Assembly: GCA_023079485.1 (NCBI GenBank)
Contig: CM041083.1
Coordinates: 154,956,552-155,020,551 of the forward strand
From: Archilochus colubris
Lineage: Eukaryota; Chordata; Aves; Apodiformes; Trochilidae
DNA length: 64,000 nt
Direction of reading: 5' to 3'
Shown here: in pieces, positions 45,265 through 57,200 of the stretch
Layout: every line of letters begins with the position of its first letter
How positions within the stretch are numbered: the first letter of the stretch is position 1
Program-made: the position numbers and the translations under genes
Notes under the pieces: model-generated
The model's input: the letters and a program-made list of their open reading frames with translations, nothing else
What the model was told of the DNA's origin: nothing
The model's database searches: none

Positions 45265-45582
45265 CGGGCAATTCCAGGAGCATATAAGAAACATCAATGC
45301 ATACATTATCATACATTATTTGCTGCCTAGGACCAGACTGCTGGTCTACCTAGGACTGGCCCACCACTCCAGGAAGAAGCATCATTGAGATGTCGTGGGA
45401 TCCTCAGGTGGTGGTACTCTTACCTTTCTCTCTCTCTTTCTCTCTCTCTACACTTGCCAAATCTTCACTGGGTCACTTCATATTGCTTGTGCTGTTTGCT
45501 GTCCATCAAATAAAGGTTTCTACTTGCACCTGACCTCAATTTGAGGTTTGACTTTGTTCTCATGGGATCTGAATAAGTTACA
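45265..45582 (+). mobile_element. Putative LTR 3' portion
   Basis: LTR-like order: a TATA-like GCATATAAGAAAC near 45278, a CT-repeat at 45428-45450, an AATAAAGG at about 45509, a GTTTGACTTTGTTCTCATGGG block, and a GAATAAGTTACA end at 45582. The start could lie further upstream (to about 45040), and no target duplication was found, so this is a pattern-based guess. Confidence 0.4.
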
Positions 45583-47571
45583 ACCATAGGCTGGATCATG
45601 CTACTTCCAAATATACTACTTGAGTAATTACTCATGTAATACTATGTGAGATAATGAGTGCTGTTTTATAAGAATGTATTTAGATAAACAATACTACATT
45701 CTTCTGCATTAACCCACCTGTAGCCAAAGTCTTCTTTCAAAAGCCCTGTAGCCACATATTGGAATGTTTTTATGATTCCAAGATTTCAGCAAAGTAATTT
45801 TGTCCAAAATATCTCTTATTTTTTCTTGTGTTTTTTTTTTTTCTTTCTTTGTTGGCTGGATTTGTTTGGTTTTGTTTTGTTTTGTTTTGTTGAGGTTTTT
45901 TTGGTTGGTTGGTTTTGGTTTTTGGGTTTTTAAAATTATTTTTATTTTTTCGTCTGTTTGTTTTGCTTTGTTAGTTGGTTGAATTTTGTTATTGAAAATT
46001 AATAAATAAATAAGCACCTGAAATAATGCTGTGTCCTACAAAATACATTGATCATCTTTTGGAAATAAAAATATCTTCTGTGCTTCCAAGAAAATTTAAA
46101 AATTATAGATGCTTACAGTAAAATGTCTCATGCAGTGGTTCATCTTAATATGAGGAGGTAGTGACACTCTCAATATGACTTTTTTTCATGAATTGTTGAA
46201 CTAAAGAGTCCTTGTTAGAAACTGTTTCTGTATTTTATTTTTTTTTTTATATCTTGGGCATGTTTTCCCAGCTACTATAAAAGATGGAATTTGATTTAGA
46301 GGTACTATGTTTCCTTGAAAATCAGATACCTTACAACATTGGCCTCGGAAGTAAGAATTGTGTTCCTTGCTTTCCCTCTTGATCTGTGGTGTCATATGAA
46401 TTGTTTCTACTCAAGTGCTAATTATGTCTCTCAAGACGCTTTTACTGATTTCCTGTCCTTATAAACTTTTCAAGTACCTCTTTCCTTTAACCAATAATTC
46501 ACAGTTTCTCAGCAGCACAGTGTCAGTTAAATCACTTCGGTTCTAATTAAAAAGAAAGAGAACCTTTAGGCAGAGTGCTTTAAGGGATAAAGCGAACATA
46601 CCTCTTAAAAAACTCTATTTTGAATTAATTTAAGGTGTGATTTTCTCTACCAGGCTACTTGGTTCGTCACCTGAATTTGAAAAGATAATTGATGAAATAT
46701 CCCAGTTCCCTTTTTGCTTTTCTGTAAGTAAATACTAGCTTTTAACAATAGTTCACTCAGGCAGCAACAAAAATTGTCAGCTGGCAATTATCCCAACAAG
46801 TTATTTCCACACTGGCAACAACTTTGACAGTAGAGAGATTTCCTCATATTTACCAGTTAGCCTGTGGCTAAAGCAACTTAAATCTCTAAAAGATCTGGCA
46901 AACAGAATGAGGGGGAAAAAGCAAAAAATTAAACAAACAAAAAATAAACAACCAGGGAATGACCAGAAGACAGCTAGCCCAGAATTAGTTGAGGTGCAAA
47001 TGCACTAACTTGGAACTGGAAAAATAATCAGGGAACTTTTTAAAGCTTAAAATAAATGCATTCATTCTAAGCACACAGTGTGTTTATGTACCTACTATAT
47101 TTTATAGAAATAAAAAGTCACTTTGAGATGACAATGCAGCCTACATATTTCAGGGAGGAATGACATGCCTTGAAGGAACAAATCATGCCTATCTTTCCCA
47201 TTTAGTACAAGGTAATCTAGACAAATGTCTTAGATTGTATCCCTACATCTTAATGACTGGAATTTAGGTGAGTTGAATTCTACATTAATTCCACAGTGCG
47301 AATAAAATTCTAGAGAACTCTGAAGTAACACATGAAAGTACTTTTTGCCATGAATATAACTGATTTTACAGCAGCAGGCAGGAAGGTGTTCTTCGTTTGC
47401 TATAAAATCTAAAATTACTCTCTGCCTGGTTTAAATGAACAATACTTTTTCTTCAAATTTCTATCTTGAAATTTATTTATGCACACAGGAACATGATTAA
47501 AATACCACATTTGATTTCTAGACAGATGACATTAGAAATACTTCATGAAGAGCTATTTTCAGAATCCCTTG
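45583..47571. other. Unique sequence with T/G low-complexity tract
   Basis: A T/G-rich tract with TTTTG units is at 45825-45960. The 102-codon lysine-rich frame 45709-46017 (minus) is its translation. The rest is AT-rich with no recognised feature. Confidence 0.45.
45825..45960 (+). repeat. T/G-rich low-complexity, (TTTTG)n core
   Basis: Several TTTTG units near 45870-45891 flanked by GGTT and TTTT runs. Confidence 0.85.
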
Positions 47572-48063
47572 TGTGAGGGACCAGCCCTCAGGACCTATTC
47601 TGGGAAGTGGTGTCAAAACATTGTAAGCCCTGGAACAAAGATAAGGGCTGCCAAAGGACTGTCTGGCACCTATGGAAATACCAGCCTGCATATAGTCTAA
47701 GGCCTGCATATGGAGACAATGGTAGAGACAACGATTGAGGATGGGAGAGGGCAATTGATAAGAAGGGTGGGCAGAGATCCCTTTCAGTTGCTCAATCTGA
47801 TATGTCTCAACCATGCTTACTAATTGTTGCAAAATGATTGTTTAAGTAAAACAAGCCTATAAAACTGACACCAGTACCCCTCCTCCCCCCCCCCCCCCCA
47901 CCGGATCCCCCTGTCATTAGCAGGAGTTTTTTCTGTTACCTATCTCTTTAGCTTTTCATCTCCTATTCTCTCTCTCTTTGTCTCTCACTTTTTCATTTCT
48001 AACATCATAATAAGTAATGCAAAGCCTCTCATAAATTTTTTCCCCAGGTTATGCAAATTGAAC
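47572..48063 (+). mobile_element. Putative LTR of an endogenous retrovirus (alpha/beta-like)
   Basis: Starts TGTGAGGGACCAGCCCTCAG, a wording I associate with avian ERVK-type LTRs. It has a TATA box TATAAAA at 47858-47864, a C-run, and a CT/TC-rich downstream part, as in U3-R-U5. The end is placed only roughly: CTAACA at 48004 or TTGAACA at 48063. No matching target duplication was found. The 104-codon minus frame over it is not a gene. Confidence 0.5.
47885..47899 (+). repeat. 15-bp poly-C run
   Basis: Fifteen consecutive C residues 20 bp after the TATA-like box, followed by ACCGGATCCCC. Confidence 0.9.
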
Positions 48064-49151
48064 ATACATGTCTTGTAACTTCTGCAGGATCAGTCTTTAT
48101 TGTTGTGCAGCCTGAGCACGTATTTTTATGAGCTATTCCTTCCACAGTTTTAATTAATGTTCAAATGCAGACCTTGCATATCATTTCACCTTAATCCAGT
48201 CAAGTGGTATATAATGGTTTAGCATTTTCTCAGACTGTAAAAATTTAATCTCTTTCCCTGGAAGGGCCAGGTTTGAGGCTGAAGTTGGATCCAGCCTCAT
48301 CTAGGCTTATCTCTGAGAAGGATTTTAGAAAGCAAAGGGAGCCAATTTGAATATCCTTGGGTGCCCTCTCTGGATCGTGACACTCTTGCAGTGGAGTAAA
48401 TATGTGAAAACAGATAATATATTTTTTACATCCAAAATCTTAGGAATAAAACAAACACATGAAAGAACTAATTTCAAGGTTGGTATGCTAGAGTGCTAAT
48501 TTTTAAAGACAAGCAAACCCATAACTTCAAAATTATCGCAGTAAGCGTGTGAATGCAGCAGCTATGACTAGAAATGCAAAGGAGTTAAAAAACCAACCAA
48601 CCAACCAACCAACCAAACAAATCCTGTTCAAAATATCTTGAGGCTTGGTATTCTGAGACTGACCAAAGTAATAACTTTATTTTAGCAATAAATAAATTAT
48701 AGAAACATTTGCACATACTAAAGCTTATACTTATGGTATCAGAAGAGAGACTTTGTGAAACATTTTTGGAATAAAAGCAGAGGTCTTTCCTTTACTGACT
48801 CTATATATTCCTCTGACTACAAATAATTCTATTCACGTCTTTAATAAACACATAATATGTCTTGAGAAGAATTATTATCTATCTTACTTGTTAATTGTTT
48901 GGGTTTTTTTAACGTACAAAACATATTTCATATAGGATCTATCAGGATGCTCATATTCAGTAATTGTAATGTAGCTTTCTTGTTATAAAAATAGTAATAC
49001 TAAATTTTGGGTCCTATTTCATTATTCAGACCTTAAGAATAAATTCTATCATGCATTGTTCTTGAAGTCATACGAAGGAATAATTGACTGACACCTAATA
49101 TAATGCTGTCAATATTTTAGCTTTAAATACAATTATGCTTCAAATTACATT
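48064..49151. other. Unique AT-rich sequence
   Basis: No gene was recognised. A CCAA simple repeat lies at 48591-48622. Confidence 0.5.
48591..48622. repeat. (CCAA)n microsatellite
   Basis: Six CCAA units followed by CAAA. Confidence 0.9.
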
Positions 49152-49692
49152 TGTCATGGTTGAATCCTAACTGGCAACCAATCACTACATGGCTGCTCAG
49201 TCAATCCTCCATGATGGGATGAGGGAGAAAATAGGAAGAGTAAAAATGAGAACACTCACTGGTTGAGATAAAGACAGCTTATTAGGCAAAGCAAAAGCCA
49301 CATACACAAAGAAAGGAAAATGAGGAATTCACTCACTACTTTCCATTAGCAGGCAGGTGTTCAGCATTTAACTGTTAATTGGGAAGAAAAATGTCATCAC
49401 TCCAAAAGTCCCCCCTTCTTTATTGTTCCCTCAGATTTATTTGCTGACCATGACTTCATATAGTATAGAATATACTGCTGGGGAGTTAGGGTCAGCTGAC
49501 ACAAATATATTTTCCCTCCCAGCTTCCTGTACACTCCCTACCTACTCTCTATTGGAGCATTGTGAGAAACAGAAAAGGCCTTGACTCTGTGGAAGCACTG
49601 CTTAGCGATAACAAAAATACCTATTTTCAGCACAAATCCAAAATATAGCTACTATGAAGAAAGTTAACTCTATCCTAGTCAAAACCAGCACA
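49152..49692 (-). mobile_element. ERVL-like solo LTR with 5-bp target duplication
   Basis: On the minus strand it starts TGTGCTGGTTTTGACTAGG and ends CCATGACA, and it carries the same ordered blocks as the plus-strand LTR at 53621. ACATT flanks both ends (49147-49151 and 49693-49697), a 5-bp duplication as made by ERVL-type integrases. No internal sequence is left, so the provirus was reduced by recombination between its LTRs. Confidence 0.9.
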
Positions 49693-50589
49693 ACATTCAT
49701 CACTTGAAACACAGGAGAATAATTCCGAAATCAGTTTCAATAAAAATTGATCATGCTAACTTTCATGTATAAGGGATACTTCCAAAGAAACAACTTTGTT
49801 TTTTCTACATCCGGAGGTTTAAAAATATCACATATGGAGAAATTTGAGCACACAAAAACCCTCTCACTCCTTGTACCATCACATGCCAGAAACAGAAAAA
49901 AGAACTTCACTTAGTAAATCTCCACTGATAATACATCTTTTGGGAAGAGTGCCTTGGGTGAGGAAAATGCTGGTATGAAGGTATGACCTGAGCATTATAA
50001 CTGTCTACCTGGTTTATTTCCTACCTTTCCTCCCTGGGCATCTCTTTCTTATTTGATGAATCAGTGGAATGATGTGTCATCTCTTATGAGAATGAAACAT
50101 CAAATTTTAAACTTGAGGTTTCTGATTAGGAATCTCTTCAAATTTGCCAACGGTATCCAGATACTGGTGAATGATATTTCTGTCCTAATTCAATACTGCA
50201 GAGTTTGTGTAAAGAATTTAAACATTTGATATGTTTTTATCTTGGTTGGGTAGGGGAATTGTCTTCAGTCCTTAGAAAGTCTTTCATAGGGTGGCTTCTT
50301 GTTGAATATTACCATTCTCACAATCTCAAGACAGAATATTTTTTTTTCCTTTTGAGAGATATCTAATCCTGACAATGAAATGAATAGAAAATTTGTGGCA
50401 TAAGTGTGATTGCCTTTTCCTTCATTGGTGTTTCTTTTTAAGGTCTCCTTAGTTTCTAAGACAATAAATTTAAACTTGTATCTGACACATCTACTTTCTT
50501 TGTTTCTTGGCCAAGCTTCTCTGTCTTGAGTAATGTGTAAACCTCTAGTGAATCTGAAAGCCAAGTCAAATGACAAAATCTCTTTTTGT
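49693..50589. other. Unique sequence
   Basis: Nothing was recognised. The frame at 50265-50576 (minus) has no domain. Confidence 0.45.
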
Positions 50590-51330
50590 TGTAGGTTGCT
50601 AGGTCTGGCAATGAGGAGTGCTGCAGGGATGGTCTCTGAGAAAAGGTCAGGGTTTGCTCTGTGCTGGACACAGCCAGTTCACCATTTCTGCAGCAGGTCC
50701 TCTCATCCAAAGATGAGCCCATTAATTACGCTAATGATGCCTTGTAGAAAACGCATATGAGACAGATAGAAAGGCTGCACAGAAAAATGTAGGGAGTGAG
50801 GAAGAAAAGTCTGAGAAACAATCTTTCACCAAAGAAAAAGCAGGGGGAAGAGAGCTCCAGGTACTGGAGCAGATTTTCCCCAGCAGCTCATACAGAGGAT
50901 TGATACTCATACTTTAGCTAGGGAAAAGTGTGAAGAAGAAAGTAGCAGTAGAGAGGAACTTTTATGAATGGATTGTAAATTCCCATTATGTATCCCCCAG
51001 GGCTGCCTGGAGAGAAAGAAGAGGCAAAGGAGTCAGGGATGAAGGAATGGAACTGAGCAGTGGAAAAATGAGGTGGAGGCAGAAGGTGCTGCTTTGATTT
51101 GTCTGTGTTCCTCTCTATTGAATTCTGTTTTAATTGGCAATAAATTAAATTGATTTTCCCAAAGTATTGTCTATGCTCTCTGTGATAGTAATTGGTAAGT
51201 GATCTTCGTGCCTTTATCTTGACCCATGAGCTACTTCATCTTATTTTTCCTGTCACCCTGTTGAGGAGCGGAAGAGCAACTGAATGGACACACTGCCTGT
51301 GTGCAGTGGTTGCCCTTAAATATGTTTTTC
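50590..51330 (+). mobile_element. Second type of ERVL-like LTR, boundaries approximate
   Basis: Ordered blocks match another common avian LTR: GCTGCAGGGATGGTCTCTGA, TGTGCTGGACACAGCCAGTT, CTCATCCAAAGATGAGCCCA, TCCAGGTACTGGAGCAGATT, then a TTGGCAATAAATTAAATTGA block (AATAAA 51139-51144), AGTAATTGGTAAGTGATCTT, and ATCTTGACCCATGAGC. The central tandem CCC-TGCAGCCCGTGG repeats usual for the family are mostly missing. Neither end could be fixed by a target duplication. Confidence 0.65.
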
Positions 51331-51486
51331 AGAGTCACCACCAGCTTGTCTGAGGGGCTCAGCCATGCCCTGGGGGATACTGGTTGGAGCCAGCTGGAAC
51401 CAGCTGCAATCAGCTACGCCTGGGGCAGCCCAGAGAGGTGAAACTGGATCTCCTGCCAGTGCCTAGGGACATAAATCCAACAAATG
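51331..51486 (+). mobile_element. LTR-like fragment abutting the previous LTR
   Basis: Holds CACCACCAGCTTGTCTGAGG, GGCTCAGCCATGCCCTGGGG, TTGGAGCCAGCTGGAACCAG and a CATAAATCCAACAAA end, wording I associate with a different avian LTR end. It is GC-richer than its surroundings. It could be part of the preceding LTR or a separate truncated insertion. Confidence 0.4.
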
Positions 51487-52733
51487 CTAAGACAGATGCA
51501 CAGTTGAGAATAAGAGATGTAGGTAGGTGTATTGTTAATGTAGACATTTTATTATTTACACTCATTGTCCCAGTTAATTTTTCATTTGGGGGTCAGAATC
51601 ATGCATGGATTATTGCAAAAGTTAGTTGTAGGTTAGTCCATTCACATTTATGCCTCAGTGAACTGAATGTTGATTAACAGCTCATATTTGACTATTTTAA
51701 AAGACTGAAGCAGAATTTTGTGCAAGAGACTTGCTGCTTTCCATGTTCATGGAAAGCATGAACAGTGGGCAACAGCTCACTGCTCTTAAACTGACTGGAT
51801 GCTTTCCCCAATGATTTTCTTCCTATATGTTTATACGTGATCCATAAGAAAACAAGGTTTATATGCAAGTTGCAGAAAGAAAAAAAAGACAACAAAGAAA
51901 CACAAATGAAAAAACCAAAAAAACCCGTTTCATTGTTTTATTCACAGAATTCAAAGTTGGGTAAATATTAGTTGCAATACAAACTCCCCAATTACATTCT
52001 GACTACTAAATAACACTATAGAAAATGGTAATTAAAAACTCATTCTAAATAAATAAATTAAGTTATTGGCCTGTAAATATTGCTAGAATTATTTCTTTTT
52101 ACTTTAACATTTTGACATAAGTCAAAGACGGAATTTGTCCTCACCTTTATTTAATTTCTATACATAGATTTGGTTTGCTCTTTTGGTAGTATTTCCTATT
52201 TCATTTAAAGTTCATACTGTAAAAGATCAAATTCTTTGTATTTTGTTACGTGTCATGCATGGTGATAAATTTTTCAAATAAAATATTCTTATTAAAATAG
52301 TCATAAGCAACAGTTTCTGAAGAATGGTACCATTATCACATATTCTATGGTTCCGGCCTAGCTGCTGCATGAGATAGAAACTATATAATTCTACACTTAT
52401 GGCTACTTTTTGCAAGAAGCATTTTTCTGAGACTTTTAAGGGAAAAAAATAACCAAAAAAACCAACAAAAACCCTGTCTTCACAAGATGAAAACTGATGC
52501 TCTACAGCTTTGAACTCAAATGAAATAAGCTATTTTAATTAATAACAGTAAAATAATCTTTTTTCTGTAAAAATATCTTTGATGAGGGAAACAGCATTAT
52601 TAAAAGCCTAGAATGATGTCACTTTTCTTCTGGGAGCCCTAATGTTAGGAGGCCTCAGTTTAGAGTTAATCATCTCATTCTTTATGAAATTCAGTTCTCT
52701 CAGCTACATTAGGTGTAAAAAGAGACCTACAAA
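51487..52733. other. Unique AT-rich sequence
   Basis: No feature was recognised. Frames at 51692-51895 and 52227-52415 look like chance. Confidence 0.5.
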
Positions 52734-53040
52734 TCATAGAGCGTCAAGTTGGAAGTGACCTTGAGGATCATCATGTCCAACCCATCTAATAATATTCTTT
52801 ATATGCTATGACTCAGTACACTGTTGGGCTGAGAGTTTGAACTTTCCAATGGGGGAGAATCCACCAGTTCCACTGGGAGACCCTTCCAATGTTTGACTGT
52901 CCTCACAGTGAAAAATTTTCCTCTTCAAACAGAATGTCCCCAGAAGCAACTTGTGCCCATTGCCCCTCATCTTGTCCATGTGTAAATAAGGAGTCTCCAT
53001 CTTCTTTGTAGATGCCTTTTAAGTGCTGGAACATTGTACT
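52734..53040 (-). mobile_element. CR1 LINE 3'-end fragment
   Basis: Reverse-complement blocks AAATCATAGAGCGTCAAGTT, CTTGAGGATCATCATGTCCA and GTCCTCACAGTGAAAAATTT, followed by the ORF2 tail region (minus frame with T-F-C-L-K-R-K-I-F). Divergent copy of an older CR1 subfamily. Confidence 0.8.
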
Positions 53041-53615
53041 TTCTTTTCTCAAGGATAAACAGAATGTTCAGAATCTTCTCTTTCTATAGCTGAAAAACTA
53101 CACATAAGCATGGAAACTCTCTCTTCCATTTTTTCTTCTTTATTAATTAGATATTTAGAGATTTTGAAGTGAAGTGTAGGATTTTAAGTTACTCAAATGA
53201 AGAAGAATTTATTTGTGGTGATTTATATCATTTTAACAAAGGTGTCTTAAACATGAGAAAAGAAAAAGTTAGATGCAAACTTTTTTTGTCAGAACCTAAC
53301 TAAATGAAAAAATTCAGTTCAATTATAACCCTTAGTTCCAAGCTAATATTTCCACTGAATATATATTCCAAATAGTGTGAATTGTCTTAGGGTCAGTGGC
53401 ATAAACTACATAAATAAAGATTTTAAGTGTTCGGACTGGATAATTATATGTAATTTCAAGGGCTTTTATGAGTTTAAAAAGCTAGAGAATTATAGGTTTT
53501 ATTATACTATCAGAAAAACAAAATATTTTATAAGAAGTAGGACTCTATCAAAAGAAAAAAATTAATCATTCTGGGAATAGGTGTCCATTTTTATTAGGGG
53601 AATTCAGATATTTTA
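53041..53615. other. Unique AT-rich sequence
   Basis: Nothing recognised. Confidence 0.5.
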
Positions 53616-53620
53616 GTGCT
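53616..53620 (+). repeat. Target-site duplication, left copy (GTGCT)
   Basis: GTGCT directly precedes the LTR and recurs directly after it at 54197-54201. Confidence 0.85.
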
Positions 53621-54196
53621 TGTGCTGGTTTTGGATGAGATGGTGATAGTTCACTTCATGATAGCTGGTGTGGGGCTGTGTTTTGGATTTGTGCTGCAAA
53701 CAGTGGTGATAACACAGAGATGTTTTCATTACTGCTAAGACAGAATGAAGGTCTTTTCTGCTCCTCACACTGCCCCAACTGGGAATAGACTAGACATGTA
53801 TAAGAAGCTGTGAGCAAACATAGCCAGGACATCTGGCCCCAAATGACCAAAGGGATATTCCATATCATATAACTAATATGACACATAAATCTGGGTGAAG
53901 AAGAATGAAAGATGGACATTTTGAGTGATGGCATTAGTCTTTAACTGTTACACATGATGGAACCCTGGATATCTGGAGGTGGCTGGATGCCTGCCTGCTA
54001 ATGGAAAGTAGTGAATGAATTCCTTGTTTTGCTTTTCCTTGTGTGGGGGGTTTTTGCTTTACTTATTAAGCTGTCTTTTTCTCAACCCATGAGTTGTCTC
54101 ATTTTCACTCTTCTAATTCTCTCCCCCATCCTGTCACGGGGGAGGGAGTGAGTGGCTGCGTGCTGCTTAGTTGTTGGCTGAGGTTAAACCACAACA
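53621..54196 (+). mobile_element. ERVL-like solo LTR, complete
   Basis: 576 bp from TGTGCTGGTTTTGGATGAG to GGTTAAACCACAACA, with the family blocks in order: GGGGCTGTGTTTTGGATTTG, GTGATAACACAGAGATGTTT, AAAGGGATATTCCATATCAT, ATGCCTGCCTGCTAATGG, CCTTGTTTTGCTTTTCCTTG and TTCTCTCCCCCATCCTGTCA. Perfect 5-bp GTGCT duplications flank it. It is the best-preserved copy of the family in the window and the reference for the copies at 16348, 22050, 32270 and 49152. Minus- and plus-strand frames over it are not genes. Confidence 0.93.
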
Positions 54197-54201
54197 GTGC
54201 T
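54197..54201 (+). repeat. Target-site duplication, right copy (GTGCT)
   Basis: Identical to 53616-53620. The next bases, GTGCTCAG, repeat the motif again by chance. Confidence 0.85.
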
Positions 54202-57200
54202 GTGCTCAGAGTCATTGTGGAAAGGACACCCCAGATGGTGCAGATGACGCACATGGCAAACAGGAATGCAGGGAGAAAACAGGTTGAAAGAGAAGAGAAA
54301 TAATATCTCATTGGTAAGTCTGAGTGGTGTACAAAAGAATACCTTCAAAATGACTATGCTAAACCTTTACATAGAAAAAAAAATCCCCTGTTAGACTGCT
54401 TTCCTATTTGGGCTATAGGAGATATGTTAGTTTGGAGAAGGTTTTGCACAAGAATTAGAAAAAAGGGAAATGCAACAGCATTTCTACAAACTGGCAATGA
54501 GTGGAGATATTGGCTGAGTGAGATATCACAGGGTAATGGTCATGGTGAAAATATAACAGCTGTGTTTTGCTTTGAATGGAAGAAGATATGAAATGTAAAT
54601 ATGTAAATATTACTACATTTCTGCTAAACTCTAATGTGAATTATACAGGTGCCCTAGAGCCTTATAACCATCTGGGTACCATTCCAGTTTGACAGGCTAT
54701 GGACAGAAACAACAGTCCTGCCAAGAAAAATAACTGAAAGCAATCTGTGTTTCACCAGCCTGAAAAAAACAGCATAGCTTATTTTTCAAGTGCAATATTC
54801 AGATCATTATAACATTTTGTTGCTTAATAATATTATCTGACTCCATGTAAAGCAACCAATTAAAGAATCTAGTTAGCAGCCCTGTGTACATCAGCTTCAG
54901 GCAGTAATTTGTCCTAGAAATCAGATAGAAACTGATGTAAACTGATATGTGCACAACTGCATCTCCTCCTCTGATTAGTCTTTCTGCATCTTATCTACAT
55001 GATATTCTAGTCTACACCTCCTGTCTGTAAAGATGATATGCAGCATGGTCACCACTTCCATTTTCCCTTTGACTCAAATAGACCTCTTCTGAATTGTTTT
55101 CTTTTTCAGGAATGAAATATGTACTTAAAGGCTTCCATCTTAATTCTTGCCTGGTAGAAGCTGCCATAGTTCCAACTATAGGCTTGTTCTTCTATCTTTC
55201 TCTTGCCTCTCTGTGTGTGATTATTTCCTATTATGACCCTTCTGTCATTCCATTTCTGCTATGAAGGAATCTAAGTATTTCTTTCTGAAAGTCATGTCCT
55301 TCTCTGAAAGCAACACTAACTCAAGTTTTGGGCCCTGTAATGAGGTACATCATTATTAATTACACTTTATAAAATCCTTTCTGTGTCTTGATCTTTATGA
55401 ACACTCAGCAAAATTACATTCCTGATGAAAACGAATTTTTAAATCTAAATTTTACAAAGATATCAGAAAAGAGTACCTATCTTTACACAGGGGACAGAGG
55501 CAACCCACTGAAATAGAGTGATCAGACATCTTTTTGAATCATACATAATTCCAACATACATAAAGAAAAACATTTCGTTTCTTCTTGGAAACTATTTAAA
55601 TATGAAATCTCAACCTTTTATATGTAATTAAATAAATTTAATATCAAATATGTACATTTTCAGGGTCCTCTTTGACTATTTTTATCATTTCCACTGCAAA
55701 GTTTTATCAAGCTTCAATAGGAATTTCAGGTCCTAATGATCTGAGAATATCTCTGCTGTTATGTAATAAAATCCCCACAGTCCTAAATTAAGTCAATATG
55801 AATTATTCTAGTTCATTCTGTACATCAAGCCTAAGGCCCTGATTACTCATGCTTCTGAAAATTAGATGCAATATATAACAATACCATTCTTTTTTTCTTG
55901 TCAAAGTCCCTTTTTAATATCCACTGCATTCTACTTTGTATCTTGTTTTTCGAGATCAGCAAACCATTGTCCTTCCATTTTACACACAATTCATTGCTGG
56001 ATGGGTACAGTACATCTTCCAATTTTACCTGTTGCAGTTTGTGTTCTAGTTATGGTTAAATGGATTCTATTTATTTTTCCAGTAGGTATTTTTCTCTACT
56101 TTTTCTATTATTGTATCTCATTTGACATAATTTTTCAAGACTTTGTACTGCATTATATTTTCTCAATCCTATTGGCATCCTGTCATTCTGTAGAAATTTT
56201 TAATATGTAGTCCACTTTTTCATATTACAGTGGATATATTTTGCTGTTGTTATTGTTGTCCTTTGTGTATATTATATTTAATTTGTAGTATTATGTTTCA
56301 TTGTTTTCTTTTTAATGACAGCATGCAGCCATCAAGATTCCAGTTGCAGTTTTCTGGCTTTTTAGTCACATGTACAGCTGCCTCTAGATGATGCACATTA
56401 TACCAGAGAGAACCAGAGTATACCAAGGAGTAGCTCTCTCAGATTTCCCCTCATTCTCATCTCTTCTTCCCTCCCTTACACTTTTTAAAAATTTTTGATG
56501 CAAGCTCCATTTGAGTAAGGTAATATAATTTCTGTACTACAAAATACAAACAAATTTTATAAATACTGGATTTTCACAACACTGTAGGCTCATAAGGCTT
56601 ATAAACAAGTGATCTGAGTGTCCCTTCTCATTAGCAGTACAGAAGATCATTCAGTAGATTTGTTGTAAGTTTTACATGTCAGCAACAGCTCAGCTGTTGC
56701 AAGTGTTTTGATTTGAGGATGAAACTAGTTTGCTGAAAATGCAATTAATTTGCAGTAGACAGTTGAGTCAAATTGTAACTGTAGATTTAAGTTACAATCA
56801 ATTATGTACAATTCAGAACTAAAATAGTGAATAGATCAGTGCAGATAAACAGAATATTTCTAAAAAAAGCAAGACTTCTAAAGACATGTAGAAAAAGTGT
56901 TGTATCACATTCTTCATACTATATCGGCTGGCCTCTTTACTTTGTTTTTTGTAATTTTTAATCTTTAAAAATTGGTATTTAAAAGTGATGAGCAGCTTTC
57001 CAGAGGGGTTACTGACTAGTTAGCTCTACTGACAGTAGGATCTTTACTGCTGTTAGAGTACTATTTGCAAGTTCCATCAAAAATCACATCTGAACTACAT
57101 ATTATATCAGTATAAGGTGACATTTTCTCTTAAAGATTTTGGAGAGTCCTTATAAAAAGCTGTTAAGTTACTTAAGTCTAACAGCCTGAGATATGCTATT

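Noticed and set aside
45709..46017. Lysine/asparagine/threonine-rich 102-codon frame
   Set aside because: Translation of the TTTTG/T-rich low-complexity tract in reverse.
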